From: Trichodesmium sp050015995 | Lineage (GTDB): Bacteria; Cyanobacteriota; Cyanobacteriia; Cyanobacteriales; Microcoleaceae | Length of the DNA stretch: 64,000 nt | Reading direction: 5' to 3' | Assembly (NCBI RefSeq): GCF_050015995.1 | Contig: NZ_JBNHEP010000001.1 | Coordinates: 1 to 64,000, forward strand | Shown: in pieces, positions 24,617 through 34,128 of the stretch | How the letters are laid out: the number at the start of each line of letters is the position of its first letter | Numbering within the stretch: the first letter of the stretch is position 1 | Made by a program: the position numbers and the translations under genes | Notes under the pieces: model-generated | Databases searched by the model: none | What the model was told of the DNA's origin: nothing | Seen by the model: the letters and a program-made list of their open reading frames with translations, nothing else

Positions 24617-27600
24617 CGGACTCATTGTTATTATTCTCCATTTGTGTATATTCCATCAATGCTTTGAAATTTTCTTCCTTTGCTGTGCGGATAGCTGAAA
24701 AAATTTCTTCTGGGCAATCATCTCCTGTTACCTCTCGCCAAATTCTACATAATTTATGTTCTCCTAATTCACCCCTCCATAAATTAAGAATTAACAAGCA
24801 TTTTATCAGTATTTTAGGTCTATTGTTCAAAAATCTTAATCTTAACATCATCAGTATTCGCCCCAAAGCATCTATATCGTAAAAAGCTCTATCTTCAAAA
24901 TTATGTTCGCGGTCAATTTCTAAAGCCTGAATATGAACTTTCATTGCTTCTTCCCAATTGTTCTGTAATTCTAAGGTTTCACCCAATTGATTTAGTGTTA
25001 TAGATGCTCTACGCCAATTTTTCCCAGATATCAAAGCTGTAAATGCTTTTTGGAAATAGGTGCTTGCTTCCTGAAACTGTTGTTGCTCCCGCGCTATTAC
25101 ACCTAAGCTGTAATAATCATTAACAGCTTTATAGAAATCTCCCATACCTTCAAAAATCTTCAGAGATTTTTGGTAATAAGCCTTTGCTTCCTCAAATTGT
25201 TCTTGCTCTTGTGCTAGGGAACCTAAGTTGTTATAGACATTAGCAGCATTGGAGAAATCTCTCATGTCTTCAAAAATCTTCAGAGATTTTTGGTAGTAAC
25301 TCTTTGCCTCCTCAAATTGTTGTTGTTCTGATGCTACTGAACCCAGTCGATAATACTCACGAGCAGCATGATAAAAATCATCTGCGTCTTCATAAATTTG
25401 GAGAGCTTTTTGGAAATAGGCAATTGCTTCCTCAAACTGTTCTTGCTCTTGTGAAATTTCACCTAATTGTTCATATTCTCTGGCAGCTTGATAGAAATCC
25501 CCCGCGTCTTCAAAAATCTGAAGAGCTTTTTGGTAATAGGTAATAGCTTTGGTAAAGTGCCGTTGCTCCTGTGCTAACAGACCTAATTCATGATATTCGG
25601 AAGCAGCTTGGTAAAAATCCCCTGCATCTTTATAAATCTGAAGAGCTTCTTGGAAATAGTCACTTGCTTCCTCAAACTGCCTTTGCTCAAATACCACTAT
25701 ACCTAAATGATGATATTCGGAAGCAGCGTGGTAGAAATCCCCCGCATTTTCATAAATCTGGAGAGCTTTTTGGTAATAAACCTTTGCCTCTTCAAATTGC
25801 CTTTGCTCCTCTGCAACTCGACCAAATTGGTGATATTCTTTAGCTACTTTGTGGAAATCTTCTATGTCTTCAAAAATCTGGAGAGCTTTTTGGTAATAAG
25901 CTTTTGCCTCCTCAAATTGCCTTTGCTTCTGTGCTAGTATACCGAGGTTGTGATAGTCATAAGCAGCGTGGTAGAAATCCCCCGTATCTTCAAAAATCTG
26001 GAGAGCTTTTTGGTAATAAGCTTTTGCCTCCTCAAACTGCCTTTGCTCATCTGCAAATAAACCTAGGTGGTGATAGTCCTGGGCTGACTTGCATAAACCA
26101 CTTGCCTCTTTTATATCAATCTGCTTAACTAGCCTTTGTTGCAGTGACCTTAATTCTAATTGGCGACCATTGCGCTCGTATAGTTCCCAGAGGGAATCTA
26201 GAATGCTCAGGGCATCATCCCATTCCTGTTGCTGTTCTGCTAGTCGAAGATTTTGCAATAGATTTGGCTCTTCAAATTGCAACACAAATGTTGCTATATC
26301 AGCATTGTCAATTAGTTTTTGTTCATAGTAATCCACTAAATCTGCGTAAAAAAAAAGCAACTTTTTTTCTAGTTCACTAACCTCCTTTTCCCTATGAAAC
26401 TTGTCAATCCTATGACGTAGATACCAGGGCAGAGTGGGATATATTTTATAGTAAGTTTCTCCCAAATACTCTATAATACCTGCTTCTACTGCTTCATTGA
26501 GAATATCTAACCAATCAGATGTTTGCAAGTTATCACCAAACACTGCCTGATATGCCTTTCCATTCTCATTATCAGGATTTTCAAATCCTCCCAGTAAATT
26601 AGCATTAACTCGCCCAGAAAAGAAACCCAAAAACAGCAAATGCCGACGCGCCTTATCAGACAATCTCTCAAAAGAATAATCCAACGAAACAGTCAAAGAC
26701 TTATCTCTCCCCTCCCCCTCTGTACCTTCAAATTTATCCAACCCCTGCCGCAACCCATCAATCAACTGCTGCGGTGTCTCAGTTTTCAAATGTGGCAACA
26801 CCACCCGCAACGACAACGGATGACCATCCAACAATCTCAACAACTCCAAATACTCTTCCGGCAACCCCTTCCGATCTACTCCCACCTGCTCCAAAATCTT
26901 ACCTGCAAATTCCTGAGCATCCGACTGAGAAAGACCTTCCAATTTCAACAACCTGTAACCACATTCCAACCAACGCTCCTCACGGCGACTCGTAATCAAA
27001 ACCCAAGATTTCCCATTCCGCAACTTTTGGAGAAAACCCTTCAACTCTTCCCGCTCTGCTTCCGGCAACAACCCTTCATTCCCGGCAGGAAACCCGGCAA
27101 CAGGTTCAAAATTATCCCAAATCAGCAGACAAGGTTGAGTTTGCAAATATTTCAAAACTGCCGCCTGCTGTTTATCAAAAGCATACTGGGAAAACTTATC
27201 CCCCCAAACTGCCCTACCAACTTGGTTAACAACCTGACTCAACCCCGCACCAGACTCAAAAGAACTAAAAATTATCTTGCCAGCACGACCTTGAGTATCC
27301 GCCAACCACCGAGCAAAACCACAGACTAACTCAGTTTTGCCAACTCCGCCAACACCTTGCAACAACACAATATTATTTTGGCGAAACCCCCGCTCCAAAC
27401 GCAAGATATCGTAGCTCCGACCCACAAAACCATAAGCTCCAGGTTCCGGCAAATCTACCAAATTAGTTATTTTCGGCTCCTCCAGAAATTCATCCAAGTC
27501 TGGAATATCCTCTGCAACCCTCGCCCTTGCCACAAACGGCGTGTAATTTTCCTGCTGATACAACACAGGCACCATCCAGTCAGCTAGAGGTAAATTACCT

Positions 27601-28673
27601 TTAACACTTGGTCGCTCCCGTTTATTCAACATTTCGCGACGCCCGGATGCCACCGCCCCATCGAGACTTGCACCATTCACCAAATCCTGATATAATCTGC
27701 CGATAAAATGTTTTGCACCTTCAGCATAAACACTATATGCCATTGCTACCACACCTTTAGCACCCAGAGAAACTAACTGGGTTGCCACAGAAGAAAAACT
27801 ACCTCCTCCCTCTTGAGCAGACTTGCAAGCATTCAAAACAAAAATCGGCACATTGCAGTCATTCAAACTTTGAGCTATTTGGGCAGCAGTCACAATATCT
27901 GGCGCACCATTAGCTTTTTCAAATGCCAAAACCCCTTGCCCTTTGCTACCAAAGGAATGCTGAAAACCTTGACTCTTGGAGTCAAAGTCGCCATGTCCGT
28001 CAAAATGAACAATGTGGTAAAAACCTTTCTGAGCATTCAACTCCCGTTCCAACTGTTCAAAACTAGGAGGTCGTAATACTTTCAGATTAACCTGTTGTCG
28101 AATTGGTTGCAATGCTTCCAACATTGGGCGAGCAATAGTCTGAAAACCCACATCGCGATCGTAAGGTCTGGCAATAACCAACAAAATATTCAATTTATCT
28201 TGAGGCATTTCTGGCATTTCCCCTCGCACGGCAAAACTACCGAGACTGCGATACATTCCGGCGAGGGAGGGAGCCAGAAATTGGTAATCTGGGGAATAGA
28301 GCAACTCCCAAGGTAAATTCAAAACCATTGGGTCTTCGGAAGAAATAGCAATTTCACAAAATTCTAGTCTTTCTCTGGTAGCTTCCTGAAAAAATTCCCG
28401 TGTCTTTTCGTTGCTGCGAAATACCAACTCAAATAATTGTTGCCCCCATTCCTGCAACTTCGGTTCAATAATATTTTGTGCTTTATCAGGAAAAATGCCA
28501 TAGGGAAATGCCAGATATTCTTCCAGATACCAACGCAAATCTGTCAGCGCTTGTTCGTCAAAAGGCTGATTAAAAGTGACACTAGGAGCAAAACGAGGAT
28601 TAGCTTGTCCCCGTTGCCAAGAAAGTTGAATAGTGTCCTCTACATGGTTAATAACTAATCTATTTTTAGCCAT
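24603..28673 (-). CDS. CHAT protease-STAND ATPase-TPR protein (caspase-like NLR)
   Basis: 1356 residues in three parts. Residues ~1-380: CHAT domain, a caspase-like peptidase, with catalytic His227 (IVHFDGHGD) and Cys283 (IFVLNACKSAQEGG), both present. Residues ~400-720: NB-ARC/STAND ATPase with Walker A LLQGVGGVGKT (440-447), Walker B CLLIWDNFE, VLITSR and GHPLSLRV. Residues ~850-1250: ten 40-residue TPR units of the type EYHxLGxxAxEQRQFEEAKA. The order effector-switch-sensor is that of plant and fungal NLRs. Known CHAT proteins cut partner proteins on activation (for example gasdermins or TPR-CHAT with Cas7-11); here no gasdermin or other substrate gene is adjacent. The last five residues come from a dispersed repeat. 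Confidence 0.92.
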   Translation of the reverse strand: MAKNRLVINHVEDTIQLSWQRGQANPRFAPSVTFNQPFDEQALTDLRWYLEEYLAFPYGIFPDKAQNIIEPKLQEWGQQLFELVFRSNEKTREFFQEATRERLEFCEIAISSEDPMVLNLPWELLYSPDYQFLAPSLAGMYRSLGSFAVRGEMPEMPQDKLNILLVIARPYDRDVGFQTIARPMLEALQPIRQQVNLKVLRPPSFEQLERELNAQKGFYHIVHFDGHGDFDSKSQGFQHSFGSKGQGVLAFEKANGAPDIVTAAQIAQSLNDCNVPIFVLNACKSAQEGGGSFSSVATQLVSLGAKGVVAMAYSVYAEGAKHFIGRLYQDLVNGASLDGAVASGRREMLNKRERPSVKGNLPLADWMVPVLYQQENYTPFVARARVAEDIPDLDEFLEEPKITNLVDLPEPGAYGFVGRSYDILRLERGFRQNNIVLLQGVGGVGKTELVCGFARWLADTQGRAGKIIFSSFESGAGLSQVVNQVGRAVWGDKFSQYAFDKQQAAVLKYLQTQPCLLIWDNFEPVAGFPAGNEGLLPEAEREELKGFLQKLRNGKSWVLITSRREERWLECGYRLLKLEGLSQSDAQEFAGKILEQVGVDRKGLPEEYLELLRLLDGHPLSLRVVLPHLKTETPQQLIDGLRQGLDKFEGTEGEGRDKSLTVSLDYSFERLSDKARRHLLFLGFFSGRVNANLLGGFENPDNENGKAYQAVFGDNLQTSDWLDILNEAVEAGIIEYLGETYYKIYPTLPWYLRHRIDKFHREKEVSELEKKLLFFYADLVDYYEQKLIDNADIATFVLQFEEPNLLQNLRLAEQQQEWDDALSILDSLWELYERNGRQLELRSLQQRLVKQIDIKEASGLCKSAQDYHHLGLFADEQRQFEEAKAYYQKALQIFEDTGDFYHAAYDYHNLGILAQKQRQFEEAKAYYQKALQIFEDIEDFHKVAKEYHQFGRVAEEQRQFEEAKVYYQKALQIYENAGDFYHAASEYHHLGIVVFEQRQFEEASDYFQEALQIYKDAGDFYQAASEYHELGLLAQEQRHFTKAITYYQKALQIFEDAGDFYQAAREYEQLGEISQEQEQFEEAIAYFQKALQIYEDADDFYHAAREYYRLGSVASEQQQFEEAKSYYQKSLKIFEDMRDFSNAANVYNNLGSLAQEQEQFEEAKAYYQKSLKIFEGMGDFYKAVNDYYSLGVIAREQQQFQEASTYFQKAFTALISGKNWRRASITLNQLGETLELQNNWEEAMKVHIQALEIDREHNFEDRAFYDIDALGRILMMLRLRFLNNRPKILIKCLLILNLWRGELGEHKLCRIWREVTGDDCPEEIFSAIRTAKEENFKALMEYTQMENNNNESGRVR
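24900..26100 (-). repeat. ten 120-bp TPR-coding units
   Basis: The motif TCAAAAATCTG(A/G)AGAGCTTTTTGG recurs every 120 bp within the CHAT-STAND-TPR gene. Units are more divergent than those at 1-600 but several neighbours share long identical stretches, for example the QRQFEEAKAYYQKALQIFED units. Confidence 0.8.
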
Positions 28674-28825
28674 ATCTTTTTCCTGAGATTTTAACTATTA
28701 GGTTGATTCAAAATTATTACCTGCAATAATTTCTACATTTTCAATCAGTTATTTCCCTGTTAAATTGAAAAATTGATTTAATGGCCTGGGAGTTATTTTA
28801 GTAGTGGACTGACCGAAGAAATAAG

Positions 28826-28934
28826 GTCTCAAGCCTCCTCTTTCAAGGGGATAAAGAAGAAAATTTCCCATTTCAAGCCTCCCTATTACTGGAGGTAGTG
28901 CTGATAACTGATAACTGATAACTGATAACTGAAA
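28826..28934 (+). repeat. dispersed repeat family D, copy 3
   Basis: AAGGTCTCAAGCCTCCTCTT at the left, a purine-rich centre and GATAACTGATAACTGAAATG followed by AC at the right. It shares both ends with copies at 15026, 16597 and 29271. Confidence 0.75.
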
Positions 28935-29106
28935 TGACACATCCAAAATAGTGCAATAGTAGGGGCGGGTTCTATTTCCAATTAACGAATTTAAACATCA
29001 GATAAAATAAACCCGCCCCAAAATCTAACACACAAAATTAGCTGTGTCAGTTAAGATAATTACGCTGATACCTGACAGCTAAATGTTTACATTCTGTTTA
29101 AGAATA

Positions 29107-29238
29107 TTACTGATAAATTTGCCTTAATTGCTCAATAGTTTCTACAGTTTTGAAAGAAGCAATAATTGTCTCTAAAAGCTGAATATTTTCAATAATATTA
29201 ATCTCTGAAAATATCTCTTTTCCTGATTCGCCAGACTT
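29107..29238 (-). pseudogene. short C-terminal coding remnant
   Basis: On the minus strand a 43-codon open segment reads KSGESGKEIFSEINIIENIQ then LLETIIASFKTVETIEQLRQ and IYQ-stop. The amphipathic, coding-like composition suggests the tail of a lost gene, but I cannot name the family and no Met start is present. Confidence 0.3.
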
Positions 29239-29270
29239 CAATTATAACCCTATTTCTATGACAGTACCAT

Positions 29271-29373
29271 AGGGTCTCAACTTTCCTTTTTAAGGGGATG
29301 AAAAGAATAAACTTCAGTATTTCAAGCGGAATGCTTCAAAGGTTGGTGTTGATAACTGATAACTGAAATGACT
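29271..29373 (+). repeat. dispersed repeat family D, copy 4
   Basis: AGGGTCTCAACTTTCCTTTT to GATAACTGATAACTGAAATG plus ACTGG. Its centre (AAGAATAAACTTCAGTATTT) matches copy 1 best. Confidence 0.75.
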
Positions 29374-29431
29374 GGAGGCAATTCCAATTAGGCGTTTACT
29401 GCTAATATCGACTTTTTTTGTCATTCTATAA

Positions 29432-29688
29432 GAGACTGTTTGTAAAATAAGTATTAAGAGAACATGCGAGTGACTAAAATCTAAAAGCGGTAATACTTCA
29501 AGAGATTGAAATTTGGTAGGTAGAGAAGTATTCAGTACATATATTCCTAGATTTTTAAGCGACAAATATTTGTCTTGATTTCTTCCTCCTTATTCCCTAT
29601 TCCCTATTCCCTATTCCCTGTTCCCTGTTCCCTGTTCCCTGTTCCCTGTTCCCTATCTCCTTTTTATATTTCCTTTACAAACAATCTC
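29432..29688. mobile_element. 257-bp non-coding mobile element, copy 2, inverted
   Basis: The exact reverse complement of 15978-16234 by reading, with the same four TATTCCC and five TGTTCCC heptamers. TAA flanks both sides (29429-29431 and 29689-29691). An 83-residue frame within it is not a gene. Confidence 0.9.
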
Positions 29689-29981
29689 TAAAGTCTAGTA
29701 ATTTCTGTGTGTTGAAAATTATCATAATGGGCTGACACTTATGCAATGGTGCGTTACGACGGATTGTTAAATGCCTTTCACAGTCTAAATTTTAGCCGTC
29801 TAACGCACCCTACAAATTTGGCTAGTTTTGATTTTTGACTTTTGATTTCTGTGAAACGGTATTAGGATATTTGTCCTGACACTCTTAAGAAAAACAGTAT
29901 ATATTAATAATAGTAACAATTTAGACAAAAAACTTGACAATATCAAGTAATTTTGGTAATAACACCAGAGGATTGAACGAA

Positions 29982-30539
29982 ATGGAATTAAATTTAAGTA
30001 TCAACCAAGAAACATTAGAAGTTTTAGAATTAGGAATCACTGAATATTTTCAACGCTCTGAAGGTCAATGGCATTCGGAAAGACGTTACTACACTTTACC
30101 TGAAGGGAATACCCAAGAAATAGTTAGTCATTTAACAATAAAATTTTTAGAGCAAGGAAGTCCAGAACTTATTGAATTAGCTCAACTCCATGAGTTAGAT
30201 AATCCTGAAACAGTAATGATTTGTGGTTCTCATATAAGTTGGGTTAGTCAGGATTCTGTATCAGAAAAGAAACAGTCTCAAGGTTCAACAGTATTCGGAG
30301 TAAAAGGTTCAATTTTGTATCGCGATCGCGGTTTTGCCACAAGTAACCCCATCATAGCTAAATATAAGCTATCTGACCCTAACACATTATGTCTCAGAAC
30401 GGAGTACAATGGGTCTGTATTTGAAGAAGAAATTAAACAAATAGGCCATAAATACCGGACGAGACAAACTATTATTTCTCGTGCTGGCGAACAAAAAATG
30501 ATTGGTCAATATTTAGAAAAACGTATTTTAAATAATTAG
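29982..30539 (+). CDS. CpcS/CpeS-type phycobiliprotein lyase
   Basis: The chosen ATG (29982) follows AGAGGATTGAACGAA; a longer frame starts at TTG (29934) without a site. 185 residues. The pattern YFQRSEGQWHSERRYYTLPE matches the FFxxSxGxWxSQRxxYxL opening of the CpcS/CpeS family (DUF1001), and ILYRDRGFATSNPIIAKYKL matches its central block (RDRGYA). These 10-strand beta-barrel (lipocalin-like) proteins attach phycocyanobilin or phycoerythrobilin to cysteines of phycobiliproteins. The divergent sequence may mean a specialised paralogue. The next gene begins 5 bases after its stop, so they may be cotranscribed. Confidence 0.8.
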   Translation: MELNLSINQETLEVLELGITEYFQRSEGQWHSERRYYTLPEGNTQEIVSHLTIKFLEQGSPELIELAQLHELDNPETVMICGSHISWVSQDSVSEKKQSQGSTVFGVKGSILYRDRGFATSNPIIAKYKLSDPNTLCLRTEYNGSVFEEEIKQIGHKYRTRQTIISRAGEQKMIGQYLEKRILNN

Positions 30540-30544
30540 AAAAG

Positions 30545-31687
30545 GTGAAGCGACGAAATTTTTTAGTCGGAGCAACGGCAATAACCTTAGCTGAATTTTT
30601 AGCAGGATGTGAAACACAAGCAGATTTAAAAATTAAACTGTTAAAAAACACTATTCCTGCTCAAATGGTGTCAAAATTTCGAGGGGAATTAACATCTCCC
30701 CCTAAGTTAAGTTTTCAACCTCAAGAAAGCTTGAGTGAATTATTTTCTCTGCTGCAAAGTTGGCAGAGAAAACTTTTGTTAGAAAAACAGAATTTATCTA
30801 CAAACAAAACAAAAAATATAGATATTCCTAATCTGGTGACTTTGGGAGATTATTGGTTAGCAAATGCTATTAAACAAGAATTAATTCAACCTCTTAATTC
30901 TGACGCTTTACAAAGGTGGAATAAATTACCGGAAAAATGGCAAGAATTAGTTAAACGGAATAATCAAGGTTATCTTGATACCCAAGGTAAAGTTTGGGCA
31001 GCACCTTATCAGTGGGGTACAACTTTAATTGCTTATCGAGTTGATAAGTTTAAAAATTTGGGATGGGAACCTACAGACTGGAGGGACCTATGGCGACCAG
31101 AATTGAAGGGTAATATTTCTTTGCTAAATCAAGCTAGAGAAGTTATTGGTTTAACTCTGAAAAAATTAGGTAAGTCCTACAATACTAAAAATATTGATGA
31201 GGTAGAGAATTTAAAGTCGGAACTGGTTAAACTAAATCAACAAGTTAAATTCTATAGTTCCGAGGATTATTTACAATCATTAATTATTGGAGATACTTGG
31301 TTAGCAGTTGGTTGGTCTAATGATATTTTACCATTGGTCAAAACACGTAAAGAAATTGCTGCTGTCGTGCCTCAGTCGGGAACAGCTTTATGGGGTAATT
31401 TATGGGTTAAACCTGCGGCTACTTCTGAGACTTCTTTAACAGAAAAATGGATTGATTTTTGTTGGCAACCCCAGATAGCTGAACAAATGTCAATACTAAC
31501 CCAAATTACTTCTCCAATTCTACCAGGGATTAATCCAAATGAATTGACTTCGGAAATAAAAAATAATCCCTTACTATTACCTCCACAGGAAATTATTAAA
31601 AAAAGTGACTTTATCTATCCATTGGCAGATAGTACAATTGAACAGTATCGACAATTATGGAGAGAAATTCGTATGAATAGGGAGTAG
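30545..31687 (+). CDS. lipoprotein extracellular solute-binding protein (PotD-like)
   Basis: 380 residues. The N-terminus MKRRNFLVGATAITLAEFLAGC has a twin-arginine-like start and a lipobox (FLAGC), so a lipid-anchored periplasmic protein is expected. The body resembles the spermidine/putrescine-type class of family 1 solute-binding proteins: DYWLANAIKQELIQPL, WAAPYQWGTTLIAYRVDKF, WRDLWRPELKGNISLL. No permease or ATPase gene is nearby. The start is GTG, 5 bases after the lyase stop. The C-terminal MNRE-stop is encoded by the first units of a (GGGAGTA) heptamer run, so the original end was probably replaced. Confidence 0.8.
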   Translation: MKRRNFLVGATAITLAEFLAGCETQADLKIKLLKNTIPAQMVSKFRGELTSPPKLSFQPQESLSELFSLLQSWQRKLLLEKQNLSTNKTKNIDIPNLVTLGDYWLANAIKQELIQPLNSDALQRWNKLPEKWQELVKRNNQGYLDTQGKVWAAPYQWGTTLIAYRVDKFKNLGWEPTDWRDLWRPELKGNISLLNQAREVIGLTLKKLGKSYNTKNIDEVENLKSELVKLNQQVKFYSSEDYLQSLIIGDTWLAVGWSNDILPLVKTRKEIAAVVPQSGTALWGNLWVKPAATSETSLTEKWIDFCWQPQIAEQMSILTQITSPILPGINPNELTSEIKNNPLLLPPQEIIKKSDFIYPLADSTIEQYRQLWREIRMNRE

Positions 31688-32815
31688 GGAGTAGGGAATA
31701 GGGAGTAGGGGAAAAAATTTTAAGAGTGGGATAATTTATTTTGTTTTTGATTATTGAAAATTTCTTAAGACTTACGCAGAAACAGGGTTTATCAACTAAA
31801 TTTCGCGATAAAAAAATGATTATTAGAGCAATAAATCTGGTTTCTTTTTTGGGGTGCTTAAACCCTGTTTATATTAGTAGTTTAAAAAAATTAAAAGTAA
31901 TAATTGTATCTAGGGTTTGCTAAATAAATCTCAAAGCTTTTACAGATAAAATTTTTAGTATTTTGAGGTCTAAAAAATACCAGCTTTTGATACCAAAAAG
32001 CTGAAAAAGTTAGAATTTTAGGCAGACAATAACAGAAAAATCAAGGGAAAAATATATCCGACTACCTCTTCTATAATTCCCATTTCTTCTAACTTATAAT
32101 ACCAATTACCAAAAGTAATGCTATACTTAGGCGATACTTCAGCTATTAAGTAATTAATACAGATATAATAATTTTTTTGCTGATTTGAGTCATGCTGATT
32201 TGAGTCAATTTAATCTTAGTTATTATTATTTTTACTTCTCCCTCACTCCGTCATACTAATTTTATAAATGTTTGCTACAAATATTTAGGAGATTTTTTAT
32301 GAGTAAGGAGTCAGGAGTAAGGAGTCATAATGAATGGTTTAAATACCATTTTTAGTTCGTAAATCATCTTTTTTATCAAAGGGGCATTTGCTGTAAAATC
32401 TTTTTCTCGCCCTTACTATTCGTAACATTATTTTTTAAAAATGGTATCACTCCCCTACTCCCCTACTCAAGAAACTGTAGAAAAGTTTTTGAGAAATGGT
32501 ATAACTACTCCCTACAAAGAGCAAAAAGACTTTTTCAGCAAATCCTATCTAGTATTCATAGCAGTCAAAACATAGTTACAGCATATTTCGGGCAAATGAC
32601 GTACAAGGTGAATGGTGAAAATATTGGAGTGCGGGCATCTTGGCCGCGATGGGTGTACCTCATAACTTCGGAAACTGCTGTAGCGATCGCTCTGTAGGAA
32701 CGTTTCATCCAACTTCCCTAGTTTATGGTCTATTAATAAACATCTCCAAAAATCAATTATTATTCATAAACTATCAATTATTTCCCTCTACTCCCTACTC
32801 CCTACTCCCTACTCC
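31688..32815. other. 1.1-kb spacer of repeats
   Basis: A (GGGAGTA/GGGAATA) run continues to 31712. AGGGTTTGCTAAATAAATCT at 31912 and GACTTTTTCAGCAAATCCTA near 32528 look like the two ends of a family C element carrying inserted DNA. AGTCAGGAGTAAGGAGTCA lies near 32306. A 60-residue frame at 31741 and a 136-residue frame at 32640 do not look real. Confidence 0.5.
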
Positions 32816-32825
32816 CTACTCCCTA
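32792..32825. repeat. (CTCCCTA) heptamer array at the gmk stop codon
   Basis: CTACTCCCTACTCCCTACTC continues into the gmk 3' end. On the gmk strand it reads AGGGAGTAGGGAGTAGGG, which gives the final Arg-Glu and the TAG stop. Confidence 0.85.
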
Positions 32826-33376
32826 AAGTCAAACAATATTGCCTCTAAATTTTGCAAAGCATCTTCCAAATTATCATTCACCAATTGTATATCAAACTCT
32901 ACAGCAGCCTCAAGTTCTTCAGTCGCACGTTTTAGACGTTTAGCGATCGCCTCTTCCGAATCTTGTCCCCTACCCCGTAATCTTTTTTCCAATTCAGTAG
33001 TCGAAGGTGGTAAAATAAATATCCGCAAAGCATCAGGAAAAGTCTTTTGAATTTGTCGCGCACCCTCTAGCTCAATTTCGAGTATCACCGATTTACCTTG
33101 TTTAATATTTTCAATCACCGGGATACTTGGTGTGCCATAAAAATTACCAGCATATTCTGCCCACTCTAATAATTCCTCAGTTTCAATCATCTGTTGAAAT
33201 TTATCGCGGTCTACAAAAAAATAGCTCTTTCCCTCCACTTCCCCAGGTCTAGGCGAACGAGTAGTAACAGAAACAGATAAAACTAATTCTTGATGGCGTT
33301 CCAACAAAGAACTTAACAAAGTCCCCTTACCCACACCACTCGGTCCAGTTAAAACAATTAATTTACCACTTTGCAT
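32816..33376 (-). CDS. gmk: guanylate kinase
   Basis: 186 residues. Phosphorylates GMP to GDP. P-loop LTGPSGVGKGTL near residue 10, GMP-binding SVTTRSPRPGEVEGKSYFFV, EYAGNFYGTP, and the lid IFILPPSTTELEKRLRGRGQ. Full length. The remA-type gene lies 170 bases upstream on the same strand, the usual cyanobacterial and firmicute order. The last codons (FRE-stop) come from a heptamer minisatellite. Confidence 0.97.
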   Translation of the reverse strand: MQSGKLIVLTGPSGVGKGTLLSSLLERHQELVLSVSVTTRSPRPGEVEGKSYFFVDRDKFQQMIETEELLEWAEYAGNFYGTPSIPVIENIKQGKSVILEIELEGARQIQKTFPDALRIFILPPSTTELEKRLRGRGQDSEEAIAKRLKRATEELEAAVEFDIQLVNDNLEDALQNLEAILFDFRE

Positions 33377-33546
33377 AATTTTCTATCATATAGCAGGGAA
33401 CAGGGAACAGTTGGAAAAACATTTCCGTCCTCTAAGTTTCATCATCAATAATTGTCAAGAGCTAATTCTTTCTTGACTATAGTCCTAGGATCATTAATTA
33501 CGATTAATAACAGATTCTGCAAAACCCAATATTAATCATTAAAACT

Positions 33547-33801
33547 TTAGTCATCTTTATGATTAAATATAAAGCGATGTGCTACTGTCTCAGGTTGAAT
33601 TGAAGAAAGAATAACATGATTAGAATCTGTAATAATCACTGCTCTAGTACGCCGACCATAAGTAGCATCAATTAATTGGCCTCTTTCCCGTCCATCGTTA
33701 ATAATTCGCTTGATGGGGGCTGATTCTGGACTAACAATTGCAACGACGCGATTAGCAGAAACTATATTACCGAAACCAATGTTAATTAACTGGATATCCA
33801 T
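33547..33801 (-). CDS. remA: RemA-like DUF370 regulatory protein
   Basis: 84 residues, DUF370/RemA family: MDIQLINIGFGNIVSANRVV, then SPESAPIKRIINDGRERGQL and DATYGRRTRAVIITDSNHVI. In Bacillus RemA is a DNA-binding activator of matrix and osmoprotection genes, forming ring-like oligomers. Nearly all cyanobacteria carry this gene next to gmk, as here. Short spacer with two GGGAACA heptamers between them. Confidence 0.93.
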   Translation of the reverse strand: MDIQLINIGFGNIVSANRVVAIVSPESAPIKRIINDGRERGQLIDATYGRRTRAVIITDSNHVILSSIQPETVAHRFIFNHKDD

Positions 33802-33831
33802 GACAGATTACAATCAAATACAATAAACCTG

Positions 33832-34128
33832 TACGACTAGATGTTGACATCCTCCCGACGCTGCTCTCACGAGACAGGGCTGGGTTCCCATGCATCAATC
33901 AAATAGACTAAGCTGAAAAACTGCGACTCTTGGGGTTAACGACTCATTGGAATCTGCTGACTTACAGCCAGTCTTACGCCTCCTCCTCGTCCGATAAATA
34001 ATCGACCTTTGACCCTTCCCTCCGGGACGCTACGCGAACGGCGACTTCATCAAAAAACAATAATTGAACAGATATCATTTAAGTGCTAGGGGGTCAAAAG
34101 TGAAAAATCAAAGATTAAAAGCCATCTT
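33832..34128. other. possible IS200/IS605-family end remnant
   Basis: GATGTTGACATCCTCCCGAC followed by GCTGCTCTCACGAGACAGGG resembles the structured ends of IS200/IS605-type elements; similar GTTAACATCCTCCTCAGCCT occurs at 36222. No coding remnant is visible before the gap. TTCCCTCCGGGACGCTACGC (34016) is a palindromic insertion type common in this genome. Confidence 0.45.

Larger units (their letters stand above)
28674..29981. other. 1.3-kb repeat-rich spacer
   Basis: Besides the listed elements it holds a (CTGATAA) heptamer run at 28899-28932, AGTAGGGGCGGGTTCTATTT (28957 onward) and a GTGCGTTACGACGG ... TAACGCACCCTAC element (29748-29812). No intact gene. Confidence 0.5.

Noticed and set aside
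25304..26380. Series of plus-strand frames opposite the CHAT gene
   Set aside because: Antisense shadows of the TPR repeats.
29314..29565. 83-residue frame
   Set aside because: Lies across family D repeat and the 257-bp MITE; no start signal or homology.
31741..31923. 60-residue frame
   Set aside because: Non-ATG start, spacer composition, ends in a family C element end.
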